This document shows positions 54,897-63,998 of a stretch of DNA of 64,000 nt, in pieces (the stretch's first letter is position 1; every line of letters starts with the position of its first letter). The DNA comes from Nocardia brevicatena NBRC 12119 (GTDB lineage: Bacteria; Actinomycetota; Actinomycetes; Mycobacteriales; Mycobacteriaceae), in NCBI RefSeq assembly GCF_000308495.1, contig NZ_BAFU01000246.1:31863-95862 (forward strand). The letters are read 5' to 3'. Position numbers and translations under genes: made by a program. The notes beneath the pieces were generated by a model, which was given only the letters and a program-made list of their open reading frames with translations, searched no databases and had not been told where the DNA came from.

Positions 54897-56044
54897 ATAC
54901 GAGTGATGTGGCCATCGTCGGCATCGGCATCCACCCGTTCGGCCGGACACCGGGGCTCAGCGGCCGGGAACAAGGCGCCTACGCGGCCCGCCGGGCCGTG
55001 GCCGACGCCGGTCTGACCTGGCAGGATATGCAGTTCGCCTTCGGGGGGAGCTATTCCGCCGGCGACGCGGACTCCCTGGTGTCGGACCTCGGCATGATCG
55101 GCCTTCCCTTCATCAATGTCTCGAATGGATGCGGTACCGGGGGCTCGGCGTTGACGTGCGCCCGGCACGCCATCGCCTCCGGTGCCTACGACATCGGCAT
55201 GGTGGTCGGTTTCGACAAGCATCCACCGGGCGCGTTCAACGAGGACCCGGCGAACCTGGGCCTCGGCTCCTGGTACGGCGAGACCGGCATGATGGTCACC
55301 ACCCAGTTCTTCGCGATGAAGATCCAACGCTATATGCGCAGGTACGGGATTGCGTCCTCGACGCTCGCGCACGTGGCGGCCAAGGCGTTCCGCAACGGCT
55401 CCCGAAACCCGAATGCCTGGCGGCGCAAGGCTTTGTCCGTCGAGGAGATCGCCGCCGCCCCCATGATCAGCTACCCGCTCACCCAGTACATGTTCTGCTC
55501 GCCGGGCGAAGGGGCCGTGGCTCTCGTCCTCGCCCGGGCCGACCACGCGAAGCGGTACGCGTCCACCCCGATCTACCTGCGTTCGTGCGAGTTCCGTTCG
55601 CGCCGGTTCGGCTCCTTCGAGGTATACAGCCCCTGGGTCGCACCGGATATCGCCGACGGCCCGACGGTCGAGGCCGCCGCGGCGGCATTCGAGTCCGCCG
55701 GTATCGGCCCGGAGGACATGGACCTGGCGCAGATACAGGACACCGAGTCCGGTGCCGAGATCATGCATATGGCCGAAACCGGTCTGTGCGGACACGGTGA
55801 GCAGGCCGCCCTGATCGAGTCCGGCGCCACCGAGATCGGCGGGCGGCTGCCGATCAACACCGACGGCGGTGTCCTCGCCAACGGCGAGCCCATCGGGGCG
55901 ACCGGACTGCGCCAGGTGTACGAGAACGTCCTGCAGTTGCGGGGCGCCGCCGGGCCGCGGCAGGTTCCCGGCGCGCCACGAGCCGCGTTCACCCATGTCT
56001 ACGGTGCGCCCGGGATCAGCGCGTGCACCGTGCTCACCCGTTGA
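54893..56044 (+). CDS. Thiolase-like acyl-CoA lyase/aldolase
   Basis: Thiolase-fold protein of 383 residues. VSNGCGTGGSALTCA keeps a cysteine in the thiolase nucleophile loop, while the His-Asp motif of true thiolases is replaced (LAQIQDTESGAEIM). The C-terminus has NTDGGVLANGEPIGATGLRQ and GAPGISACTVL. With the DUF35 partner it may carry out thiolytic or retro-aldol cleavage of the shortened acyl-CoA. Confidence 0.82.
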   Translation: MNTSDVAIVGIGIHPFGRTPGLSGREQGAYAARRAVADAGLTWQDMQFAFGGSYSAGDADSLVSDLGMIGLPFINVSNGCGTGGSALTCARHAIASGAYDIGMVVGFDKHPPGAFNEDPANLGLGSWYGETGMMVTTQFFAMKIQRYMRRYGIASSTLAHVAAKAFRNGSRNPNAWRRKALSVEEIAAAPMISYPLTQYMFCSPGEGAVALVLARADHAKRYASTPIYLRSCEFRSRRFGSFEVYSPWVAPDIADGPTVEAAAAAFESAGIGPEDMDLAQIQDTESGAEIMHMAETGLCGHGEQAALIESGATEIGGRLPINTDGGVLANGEPIGATGLRQVYENVLQLRGAAGPRQVPGAPRAAFTHVYGAPGISACTVLTR

Positions 56045-56064
56045 GCCGAACGAAAGAGACCATT

Positions 56065-57360
56065 ATGAGCTGGGGATTCGAACCCGACGACGACTACCGC
56101 GAGGACCTGGAGTGGGTAGCGGATTTCGTCGTCGACGAGATCGAGCCCGTCGACCGTGTCGTCGATCACGCCTGGAATGTCAATGACCCGGTACGCAACG
56201 CGCTCATCAAGCCGCTGCAGCAGCAGGTCCGCGAGCGCAAACTGTGGGCCTGCCACCTCGGGCCCGAACTCGGCGGCCCCGGTTACGGGCAGCTGAAACT
56301 CGCACTGTTGAACGAGCAACTCGGTCGCACGCACAGCGGTCCGGTCGTCTTCGGCTGTCAGGCGCCCGATTCGGGCAACGCCGAAATCCTGGCCCATTAC
56401 GGCAGCCCGGAACTCGAGCGCCGCTACCTCGAGCCGCTACTGGAAAACGAGATCGTCTCCGCCTACTCGATGACCGAACCGCAGGGCGGCTCCGATCCCA
56501 CCGCGTTCGTCACCCGAGCCGAGTTGGATGGCGACGAGTGGGTCATCAACGGCGAGAAGTGGTTCTCCTCGCACGCGAACTTCGCCTCGTTCCTGATCGT
56601 CATGGCGGTCACCGATCCCGAGGCCGATCGCCACCACCGTGCCTCGATGTTCGTCGTACCGGCCGACACACCGGGAATCGAGATCATCCGCAATGTCGAG
56701 GTGTGCGGACACGAAAACCTCGGCGGCACCCATGCCTACATTCGCTACACCGACGTTCGCATCCCGAAGGACCATCTGCTCGGCGAACGCGGCCAGGGCT
56801 TCGCGGTGGCGCAAACCCGGCTCGGCGGCGGGCGGATCCACCATGCGATGCGCACCGTGGGGCTGGTTCAGCAGTCCTTGGACATGATGCTAGAGCGCGC
56901 GGTATCACGCCCGAGCCGGGGCGGCACGCTCGCCGACCACCAGTTGGTCCAGGAGATGATCGCCGACTCCTGGATCCAGTTGCAACAGTTCCGCCTGCTG
57001 GTGCTGCAGACCGCGTGGAAGATCGACAAGTACAACGACTACCGCAAGGTGATCACCGATATCTCCGCGGTGAAGGCGGCAATGCCGAAGGTGCTGCTCG
57101 ACGTCGCCGGCCGTGCCATCCAACTGCACGGATCACTCGGTATCTCCACCGAAATGCCGTTCGGCGCCTGGGTGATGGAGAGCTTTCACATGGGCCTCGC
57201 CGACGGTGCGACGGAACTGCACAAGATCCAGGTCGCCAAGCAGTTGCTGCGTGGCGTCGAACCCGCGGCCGGGCTCTTCCCCTCGGGGCATCTGCCGGCC
57301 CGTCGCGAACAGGCGCGGGAGAAATTCCGCGATCTGCTCGCCCTCGACGAACTCGGCTGA
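56065..57360 (+). CDS. Acyl-CoA dehydrogenase
   Basis: Acyl-CoA dehydrogenase of 431 residues: YSMTEPQGGSDPTAFVTRAE, WVINGEKWFSSHANFASF, GRAIQLHGSLGISTEMPF and GATELHKIQVAKQLL. It is of the long-chain or branched-chain type with a C-terminal tail. It begins 20 bases after the thiolase-like gene. Confidence 0.9.
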   Translation: MSWGFEPDDDYREDLEWVADFVVDEIEPVDRVVDHAWNVNDPVRNALIKPLQQQVRERKLWACHLGPELGGPGYGQLKLALLNEQLGRTHSGPVVFGCQAPDSGNAEILAHYGSPELERRYLEPLLENEIVSAYSMTEPQGGSDPTAFVTRAELDGDEWVINGEKWFSSHANFASFLIVMAVTDPEADRHHRASMFVVPADTPGIEIIRNVEVCGHENLGGTHAYIRYTDVRIPKDHLLGERGQGFAVAQTRLGGGRIHHAMRTVGLVQQSLDMMLERAVSRPSRGGTLADHQLVQEMIADSWIQLQQFRLLVLQTAWKIDKYNDYRKVITDISAVKAAMPKVLLDVAGRAIQLHGSLGISTEMPFGAWVMESFHMGLADGATELHKIQVAKQLLRGVEPAAGLFPSGHLPARREQAREKFRDLLALDELG

Positions 57361-57411
57361 CCGAACCATTCGACTTCTCCCCATCCCGGGGACAGCTCAG
57401 GAAGCAGACAT

Positions 57412-57711
57412 ATGAAACCCGGAACCAGACTCCGCAGCACTGTGTGTGATACCTCCATCGTCGTCGTGCGGCCGGTAGGCGATCTCGTCATCGAATGCGG
57501 CGGCCGGCCGATGGTGGACGCCGCCGCGCCCGCCGAGGCCGGCGGCCGGCCCGGTGTCGGACCGGCCGGGGGAACGCAGGTCGGCAAGCGATACGAAGAC
57601 CAGGACACCGGACTGGAAGTGCTGTGTGTCAAGGCGGGTGCGGGAACACTCGCGGTCGAGGGCCGTCCGCTCACGGTCAAGACCGCGAAGCCGCTGCCGT
57701 CCTCGGACTGA
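57412..57711 (+). CDS. Small conserved hypothetical protein
   Basis: A 99-residue soluble protein starting MKPGTRLRSTVCDTSIVVVR, with VIECGGRPMVD, GTQVGKRYEDQDTGLEVL and a TAKPLPSSD end. I recall similar small proteins beside acyl-CoA ligases in mycobacteria-like genomes but know no function. It lies nine bases before the ligase gene. Confidence 0.7.
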   Translation: MKPGTRLRSTVCDTSIVVVRPVGDLVIECGGRPMVDAAAPAEAGGRPGVGPAGGTQVGKRYEDQDTGLEVLCVKAGAGTLAVEGRPLTVKTAKPLPSSD

Positions 57712-57720
57712 GGTGGACCG

Positions 57721-59235
57721 ATGAACCTCGGCATGCTCCTCGAAATGGCCGCCGACACCGGTCCGGACCGAATCGCCGTCGGATCCCGTGCGGGCGGCCT
57801 CACCTACCGCGGCCTGTTCGACCGGTCCCGTGCGCTGGCCCGTCGGCTCGCGGCGGCGAGGCATGAGCACGTGGCGTTACTCGACCTCAACACCGAGGCG
57901 GTTCCGGTCCTGCTGTTCGGTGCGGCGATGGCCGGGCTGCCGTTCGCGCCGTTGAACTACCGGCTTACCGATGCGCAACTCGATGCGGCGGTCGGCCGGC
58001 TCACGCCCGCGACGGTCGTGACCGGGGCCGACTTCAATGGTCGGCTCACACCGCGCGACGATATCGCGTTCCACCGCACCGACCGGCTCGTTGCGCAGGT
58101 GCCGACCGCCGCGGATACAGAGCTGCCGTTCGTGGATCCCGACGATCCCGCGGTTCTCCTGTTCACCAGCGGCACCACCGGTGCGCCGAAGGCCGCGATC
58201 CTGCGCCACCGGCATCTGACGAACTATATCGTCGGTAGCGTCGAGTTCTGGAACGCCGACGAGGACGAGGCGATCCTGGTGTCGGTGCCGAATTACCATA
58301 TCGCCGGGGTCAGTTCGATCCTCAGTTCCGTTTACGCGGGCCGCCGGATGGTACAGCTGCCCTCGTTCTCACCGCGGGCGTGGGTGGAAGTGGCTGCCGC
58401 CGAACGCATCACCCAGGCGATGGTCGTCCCGACCATGCTCGGTCGGATCCTCGATGTGCTGGAAACGACCGGAACCGGTCTGCCCGCGCTGCGCGCGCTG
58501 TCCTACGGCGGTGGTCGGATGCCGCCGCAGACCGTGGAACGGGCGATGCGGTTGCTGCCGCAGGTCGGCTTCGTCAACGCCTACGGGCTCACCGAGACGA
58601 GCTCGACCATCACGGTCCTCGGTCCGGACGACCATCGCGCCGCACTCGCCGGCGATATTCCCGAGGTTCGGGCCCGGCTCGGCTCGGTGGGACGGCCATT
58701 GCCCTCCGTGGAGGTGCAGATCCGCGACCATACCGGCGCCCCGGTGCCCGCCGGCGTGACGGGGGAGGTGTTCGTCCGCGGCGAGCAGGTCGCCGGCGAA
58801 TACACCTCGCACAGTGCCCTGGACCCCGACGGCTGGTACCCCACGCGCGACCGCGGTCGGCTCGACGCCGAGGGCTACCTGTTCCTGGACGGTCGCGCCG
58901 ACGATGTGATCGTGCGCGGCGGCGAGAACATCTCGCCCGGGGAGATCGAGGATGTCCTCGTCGCCCATCCGGCGGTCGCCGAGGCCGCCGTGGTCGGTAT
59001 CGCCGACACCGAATGGGGCGAGCGGGTGGAAGCGGTGGTCGTCGCCGCCCCCGGCCGCGCCGCGGCGGAAACGGAACTGCGGGAATGGGTTCGGGAAAGA
59101 CTGCGGTCGACCCGCGTCCCGGCACGTATCCACACATGGTCGGAGTTGCCGTTCAGCGAGACCGGGAAACTGCTCCGCCGTGTCCTACGTGACGAACTCG
59201 AGGCCGGCGCGCCGACACGGGAGGCGGTGCGATGA
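57721..59235 (+). CDS. Acyl-CoA ligase (FadD-type)
   Basis: AMP-forming ligase of 504 residues: LLFTSGTTGAPKAAILRHRH, NAYGLTETSST, DGRADDVIVRGGENISPGEI and catalytic Lys in FSETGKLLRR. The usual TGD motif reads TRDRGRLDAEG, keeping the Asp. It would activate a free acid as CoA ester. Its stop overlaps the next dehydrogenase (ATGA). Confidence 0.9.
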   Translation: MNLGMLLEMAADTGPDRIAVGSRAGGLTYRGLFDRSRALARRLAAARHEHVALLDLNTEAVPVLLFGAAMAGLPFAPLNYRLTDAQLDAAVGRLTPATVVTGADFNGRLTPRDDIAFHRTDRLVAQVPTAADTELPFVDPDDPAVLLFTSGTTGAPKAAILRHRHLTNYIVGSVEFWNADEDEAILVSVPNYHIAGVSSILSSVYAGRRMVQLPSFSPRAWVEVAAAERITQAMVVPTMLGRILDVLETTGTGLPALRALSYGGGRMPPQTVERAMRLLPQVGFVNAYGLTETSSTITVLGPDDHRAALAGDIPEVRARLGSVGRPLPSVEVQIRDHTGAPVPAGVTGEVFVRGEQVAGEYTSHSALDPDGWYPTRDRGRLDAEGYLFLDGRADDVIVRGGENISPGEIEDVLVAHPAVAEAAVVGIADTEWGERVEAVVVAAPGRAAAETELREWVRERLRSTRVPARIHTWSELPFSETGKLLRRVLRDELEAGAPTREAVR

Positions 59236-60335
59236 TTCTGCGTGACGACCCGGATATGGCCACCCTGCGTGAGGTGGTCCGTGATTTCCTGGACGAGGGC
59301 GAGGTCGCCGCGGCTTCCGAGGACCGGCCGAGATGGGACCCGGCGCGCTGGTCCCGGGCGTGCTCGGAACTGGGTCTCGCCGGTGTCGCCGAACCGGAGG
59401 CGCTGGGCGGCGCCGGTATCGGCGGCGCGGGACTGGCGATCGTGCTCGAAGAGGCCGGGCGGGTGCTGTCCCCGTTGCCGATCCTCGGTTCGGTCGTCCT
59501 CGGGCAGGGCCTGCTCGCGCGGGCGGGGGACGCGGAGGCCAGGGCCGCGATGCTCCCGGCATTACTGGACGGTTCCCGAACGGCGACAGTGGCGCTCGGA
59601 GCCCTGCGCGACGACGGCACCGTACCCGAGGATCTCGAAGCCGTGGCGGACGTCGAGGGGCGCTGGACGATCACCGGATCGACGTCGTTCGTCCTCGACG
59701 GCGCCACCGCCGATTGGGTTTTCCTTCGGGCGGGTACCCCCGACGGCCCGCGATTGTTCGTGATCGACACCGAGGACCGCGGCGTGGCGACCACGGTCCA
59801 GAACTCGATGGATCTCACTCGGTCGTTCGCCCGGCTCGACCTCGCTGCCGCGGTGGCGCGTCCCCTCGGCGCAGCCGGCACGGCCGATGCCGTTCTCACC
59901 GAGCTACGGACCGCGCTGACCGTCGCGGTCGCCTGCGAACAACTGGGCGGGGCGGAGCAGGCGCTGCGGATGGCGGTCGAGTACGCGAAGGTCCGCGTGC
60001 AGTTCGGGCGCGAAATAGGCTCGTTCCAGGCGGTCAAGCACCGGTGCGCCGACCTGGCGATCCTTCTCGACGACGCTCGTTCCGCTCTCGCCCACGCGAT
60101 CTGGGCGCTGCACGAGGAACCCGACCGGCTGCGGATGGCCGCGCCGATGGCCGCGGTCGTGTGCTCACGCGCGTTCCTCGACTGCGCTCGCGAGAACATC
60201 CAACTGCACGGTGGGATCGGCTTCACCTGGGAACATCCCGCCCATCTGTACTTCCGTCGCGCCACCAGTGATGCGGCGTTGTTCGGAGACGTCAACCGCC
60301 ATCGTGAGGATGTGCTCACGGCGATGGGTATCTGA
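59232..60335 (+). CDS. Acyl-CoA dehydrogenase, short heteromer-type
   Basis: A 367-residue acyl-CoA dehydrogenase-fold protein. The middle domain is divergent (TITGSTSFVLDGATADWVF), while the C-terminal domain keeps VQFGREIGSFQAVKHRCADL and IQLHGGIGFTWEHPAHLYFRR. The shortened form resembles one subunit of the alpha2beta2 ChsE-type dehydrogenases of steroid side-chain degradation. A partner could be the enzyme at 56065. It is the last gene of the island. Confidence 0.82.
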   Translation: MILRDDPDMATLREVVRDFLDEGEVAAASEDRPRWDPARWSRACSELGLAGVAEPEALGGAGIGGAGLAIVLEEAGRVLSPLPILGSVVLGQGLLARAGDAEARAAMLPALLDGSRTATVALGALRDDGTVPEDLEAVADVEGRWTITGSTSFVLDGATADWVFLRAGTPDGPRLFVIDTEDRGVATTVQNSMDLTRSFARLDLAAAVARPLGAAGTADAVLTELRTALTVAVACEQLGGAEQALRMAVEYAKVRVQFGREIGSFQAVKHRCADLAILLDDARSALAHAIWALHEEPDRLRMAAPMAAVVCSRAFLDCARENIQLHGGIGFTWEHPAHLYFRRATSDAALFGDVNRHREDVLTAMGI

Positions 60336-60638
60336 ACGAGGTCCGCGAGGGAACGCGCCGTATCGGATCGGCCGCTCGGCTCGATGTCGCGGTGATCTGT
60401 GGCAGGTCCGGGGTTGTGCGGCTTCCGGGCAGGGCCGTGCAAGGATAGGGGAGGGAGGGCGTTGACGGCGCGGTTGGCGGTGTAGCTCGGGGGGAGCTGG
60501 GCCATCCGTTCGAGTGGGAATGGTTCCGGTGGCCCACTGGGCCACCCGATACGGGCCGCCGCTGCACTGGGCGAGGTTGTGGGGCAAGAGGTTCGGTTCC
60601 ATCTCGGTCTCGATCCGTGGATGGCGGGCCGGGTGGAT
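60336..60638. other. Gene-free stretch at the end of the island
   Basis: No gene supported between the last dehydrogenase and the TesB remnant. No clear terminator hairpin with a T-run was seen. Confidence 0.45.
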
Positions 60639-61020
60639 TCAGGGACGGAAGCGCAGCAGGGCTTCCCGGGCGAAGGAGGCGACCAGGGTGCCATCCCGGG
60701 TGAGCATGTCACCGCGGCCGAAGCAGCGTCCGTATGCCACGATCGGACCGGTGCGATGCAGCAGCAGCCGGTCATCGGTGCGGAAAAAGCGATGGAAACA
60801 CACCGTGGGTGAGGTGGTTGCGTGAACGCGGTGCCGTTGCCGTGCCGGCGGGCGACGATGGTCAGCGTGGCGCAGTATCGGCCTCGATACTGCGGGTGTA
60901 CCACGTAGTCCACGGGCGCGTCGCTCTTGCCCTCGCGGGCGAAGATCATGTGAATGGATTCGACGGCCTTGTCGGGGCAGGCGAGGAGATCGGTCCAGAT
61001 ATCGAGCGTACCTCAATGCA
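60639..61020 (-). pseudogene. Acyl-CoA thioesterase II (TesB) remnant
   Basis: The minus strand reads IHMIFAREGKSDAPVDYVVH and RYCATLTIVARRHGNGTAFT, then in another frame TVCFHRFFRTDDRLLLHRTG and CFGRGDMLTRDGTLVASFAR, ending LLRFRP. These resemble N-terminal and C-terminal hot-dog regions of TesB, with most of the middle missing. It is not functional. Confidence 0.6.
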
Positions 61021-61054
61021 AGCATAACTCTCCCTGGATGGGAACGTTATTCTC

Positions 61055-61711
61055 CTAGGGCTTTCGTGCGAACCCCCGTGAACAGAAGTTCCAGACCTCC
61101 TCGGCCGTGATCGGGTTGCCGGTCTCGTCGTCGAGCCCGCCGCTGGGCTGCGCGGTGAACATGACCGTCTGCATCACCATGGCGGCCATACGCCGCGGAT
61201 TCACGTCGGAACGCAGCAGCTTCGCCTCGGCGGCGTCGGTCATCAGCTCGGTGAACAGCCCCACCAGCGGCGCGTGTGCCACCTTGACCTGGGCTGGATG
61301 GGTGACCAGCAGCTGTGGGGCGAAGTCGGTGAACAGCGGCCGCTGTGCGGTCGGGTCGGGACGGCACAGCTCGTAGAGCAACTCTATGGCCAGTTGCAGT
61401 CGGTCCAGCGGATCGTCCTTACCACTCGCGGCAGCTCGAATCTGATCCGCGGTGCGGCCGAGGGCGTCCTCGAACAGGGCCAGCAGCAGTTCGTGCTTTC
61501 CGTCGAACTGTAGATAGAAGCTGCGCAGCGACTGGCGTGACCGATCCACGACCTCTTGGACCGTGAAGTCGGTAGTGCCCTTCTCGGTGATGATCGCCTG
61601 GGCGGCGTCGAGGAATCGCTGCACACGCTGTTCCGCACGCAGTTTGGCGGTTCTGATCGATCGTTCGACCGCGCGCTGCTTCCAGGCCGGCTCTTCGCTG
61701 GGGCTGCTCAC
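61055..61711 (-). CDS. TetR-family regulator
   Basis: A 218-residue regulator with helix-turn-helix DFTVQEVVDRSRQSLRSFYL and a large ligand domain ending NPITAEEVWNFCSRGFARKP. The gene to its 5' side is a fragment with a strong ribosome-binding site (61891), so its divergent target may be lost. An AGAAT-TGT-ATTCT inverted motif at 61834-61846 lies between them. The TesB remnant follows on the same strand. Confidence 0.87.
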   Translation of the reverse strand: MSSPSEEPAWKQRAVERSIRTAKLRAEQRVQRFLDAAQAIITEKGTTDFTVQEVVDRSRQSLRSFYLQFDGKHELLLALFEDALGRTADQIRAAASGKDDPLDRLQLAIELLYELCRPDPTAQRPLFTDFAPQLLVTHPAQVKVAHAPLVGLFTELMTDAAEAKLLRSDVNPRRMAAMVMQTVMFTAQPSGGLDDETGNPITAEEVWNFCSRGFARKP

Positions 61712-61890
61712 CGGTCGACCAACTCGGTCCCATGTGTGGAGAACATGAGTGCACTGTACCGGAGAAGATCCCGCCTTCGGACGCCTGAGCCACCTTCACT
61801 TCGCTTTTTGGGGACTATTACTTTCCTATAAAGAGAATTGTATTCTTCATTTGCCGGGCGACGGGCCCATGACAGACAGGAGGCTGCCGG

Positions 61891-62055
61891 ATGCCCTTCG
61901 AATTCGATGGCCGCAACGCCACCGTCCTGCAGTGGTACGTGCATCTGGAAGGGCTGTCCAGGCAGCGGATGTCCCACAGCTTCAACCCACAGGGTGTGGG
62001 TATCATCGCCGCCTCGATCCTGTCGTGCGTCACCACTCCAGAGAACCGCCCTCAC
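61891..62055 (+). pseudogene. Gene fragment with strong ribosome-binding site
   Basis: AGGAGG lies nine bases before ATG 61891, and the first 50 or so codons (MPFEFDGRNATVLQWYVHLE, SHSFNPQGVG) look coding. The frame then runs into the start of the lipoprotein remnant at 62072. I do not recognise the family. It is probably the 5' end of a truncated gene divergent from the TetR gene. Confidence 0.35.
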
Positions 62056-62071
62056 CCGACAGGAAAACCCT

Positions 62072-62575
62072 ATGGCTTTTTGTGGTGGACGCCTCGGATC
62101 CACCGCCCTGGCCGGGCTCGCCATCTCGGCGATCACCCTACCGGATGCGGCTATCCGGAGCCGACGCCGCGAACCGTTCCACCGACGGCCACGCCCACCA
62201 CAACAGGTATGGCGGCGCCCCGCCGACATCGATATCGACGGTCCGGACGTGACACCCCCCGATCATGGCCGTCGAAACGCATACCTTGCGCTCTTCGACC
62301 CGCGGACTGCCACTCTCGACCGGATCGCGCTCGTCGAACGTGGGGACGAGATCGGCGGTATGTCACGCACCACCCGGACCGCGCTCACCACCATCGAGAT
62401 AACCGATGTCCAACTCCTCGGTCCCGACCACGCCGAATTGCGGTATACCCTTCCCGCCGCGGGCCACCCCCGGCCCGAGGATCGGATCGGCGAGGCCGTG
62501 CGCACGGCGGGCGGACGGAAGATCGCCGCGACCACGGTGTGGGGGCTGATCACCGTCGGCGGCGGGAGGTCCGAA
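62072..62575 (+). pseudogene. Mtb12-type lipoprotein remnant
   Basis: From ATG 62072 a signal-peptide-like stretch (STALAGLAISAITL) leads to CTACCGGATGC. One extra A would restore Leu-Thr-Gly-Cys, a proper lipobox, followed by GYPEPTPRTVPPTATPTTT. A second shift then opens the mature domain, LDRIALVERGDEIGGMSRTT to VQLLGPDHAELRYTLPAAGH and KIAATTVWGLITVGGG, which resembles the low-molecular-weight antigen Mtb12 family. Two shifts imply a decayed cell-envelope lipoprotein. Confidence 0.6.
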
Positions 62576-63137
62576 GGCCGTCGAGAAGGAACGTCAGGTG
62601 CCGTCGCCAGGCCTCGGGGGCCGAAGGGCGGGACAATTCCGCCGTGCGGACCACCGCGGCCATCGCCAGCACCGCGTCTTCGGCGGTGAAGTCCGCGCGA
62701 AGGTCGCCGGACGTCTTGGCCCGCGCCAGGACCGCGTCGAAGTTCCGGCTCGCACGCTGCTTCACTTCGCCGATGGCCGGTGCGTCGGGGAAGTCGCGAG
62801 CGCATACGTCGGCGTAACCCCGGTCGGTCACTTGTAGTTCGCAGACGGTTGTCATGAACCAGGTGAACGCCTCCCAGGGGTCGGTCATCGCCCTCGCGCG
62901 TTCGCCCACTGTGACGCCGTTTTCCACCAGGTCGAGGCACGCCGCCGCGACCAGTTCGTCGCGGTGCGGGAACCGGTTGTAGAGCGTGCCGATGGATACA
63001 CCCGCCGCGCGCGCGACGGCTTCCAGTGGAGCGTCGATCCCCTTGTCCGCGAAGACGGTTCGGGCTGCGGCGATGAGCTGCTCGCGGTTGCGGCGCGCGT
63101 CGCTGCGCAGTCCTCGAGGGTCGATGGGGGTCGGCAT
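62550..63137 (-). CDS. TetR-family regulator, divergent from SDR
   Basis: A 195-residue repressor: helix-turn-helix APLEAVARAAGVSIGTLYNR and a ligand domain with ELQVTDRGYADVCARDF and EAWRRHLTFLLDGLR. It is divergent from the SDR at 63225, and two copies of a 22-bp inverted repeat lie between the genes. It very likely represses itself and the SDR. Confidence 0.9.
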   Translation of the reverse strand: MPTPIDPRGLRSDARRNREQLIAAARTVFADKGIDAPLEAVARAAGVSIGTLYNRFPHRDELVAAACLDLVENGVTVGERARAMTDPWEAFTWFMTTVCELQVTDRGYADVCARDFPDAPAIGEVKQRASRNFDAVLARAKTSGDLRADFTAEDAVLAMAAVVRTAELSRPSAPEAWRRHLTFLLDGLRTSRRRR

Positions 63138-63152
63138 GTCCTCATTCTAGGC

Positions 63153-63174
63153 AACTTGAGGACATCCTCAACTT
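63153..63174. promoter_or_regulatory. TetR operator O1
   Basis: AACTTGAG-N6-CTCAACTT, 22 bp, nearly identical to O2 and 16 bases from the TetR start. Arms match except one base. It probably blocks the TetR promoter. Confidence 0.75.
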
Positions 63175-63188
63175 AGTGTACCCTCCAG

Positions 63189-63210
63189 AAGTTGAGGGTT
63201 GTCTCAACTT
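63189..63210. promoter_or_regulatory. TetR operator O2
   Basis: AAGTTGAG-N6-CTCAACTT, 22 bp with perfect 8-bp arms, 36 bases centre to centre from O1 and 15 bases before the SDR start. The AGGAGGG ribosome-binding site of the SDR follows directly, so the operator overlaps its 5' leader or promoter. Confidence 0.78.
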
Positions 63211-63224
63211 AGGAGGGTGGGTCG

Positions 63225-63998
63225 ATGGGAGTGGTGGCGATCTTCGGCGCGGGTCCGGCGCTCGGGTTGTCCGTGGCACGGCGCTTCGGGGGTGCGGGGC
63301 TGCCGGTCGCGTTGGTATCCCGTACCGAGCGGAAGCTGGACGCATATGTGGAAATACTTGCCGCGGAGGGGATACGGGCCCAGGCCTTTCCGGCCGATCT
63401 CGCGGACCCCGCCGGTGTGGCAAATGTGGTCGAACGGATTACGCGACACCTCGGCCCGATCGAGGTCGCCTACTACGGTCCGGACGGGCTGGGCACCAGT
63501 GTGTCTTCGACATTGGACATCGAGCCGGGACTGTTGCGAGAGCAGTTGGTGTTCACCCTGCTGTCACCGGTGGCGGTGGCGCGCGCCGTATGGCCGGTGA
63601 TGGCCGAGAGTGGCACCGGCTCGCTACTGTATGCGCTGGGGATGGCATCGAAATACCCGGAGCCCATGACCGGCAGCGTCGGAATGGCCCAGGCGGCGAT
63701 GCGGAATCACCTTCATGCGCTACACCGGGAATTGGCGCCGCGGGGAGTGTATGCCGGGGCGCTGTTGATCGGTGATCTGATCGAGCGGAGCGCGGCGGCG
63801 GCTCTGGTGGATGCCGATCCCGGCGGGCTGCCGGTGGACGGGGCCGATGGACTCGTGATGGACCGGGTCGATCCGGACCGGCTCGCGGAAGCATTGTGGG
63901 ATATGCACGTGCGTCGGGACGAGGTCGAGATGGAGGTCGGGTCGCCGACATTGCGGAGAAAGGCGAACGGACTCCCGTCGGCCGGCGGTGGTCACTAG
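63225..63998 (+). CDS. Atypical SDR-fold oxidoreductase
   Basis: Rossmann protein of 257 residues with FGAGPALGLSVARRFGGAG and SRTERKLD. The classical Tyr-x3-Lys is not seen: around the expected site it reads YALGMASKYPEPMTGSVGMA, so catalysis may differ or be lost. AGGAGG precedes ATG 63225. It is divergent from its TetR regulator and under the double operator, suggesting induction by a small hydrophobic ligand. Confidence 0.85.
   Translation: MGVVAIFGAGPALGLSVARRFGGAGLPVALVSRTERKLDAYVEILAAEGIRAQAFPADLADPAGVANVVERITRHLGPIEVAYYGPDGLGTSVSSTLDIEPGLLREQLVFTLLSPVAVARAVWPVMAESGTGSLLYALGMASKYPEPMTGSVGMAQAAMRNHLHALHRELAPRGVYAGALLIGDLIERSAAAALVDADPGGLPVDGADGLVMDRVDPDRLAEALWDMHVRRDEVEMEVGSPTLRRKANGLPSAGGGH

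Noticed and set aside
59153-60949. A 598-codon minus-strand frame
   Set aside because: Mostly Ser/Arg-rich shadow of the acyl-CoA dehydrogenase; only its first 60 residues belong to the TesB remnant.
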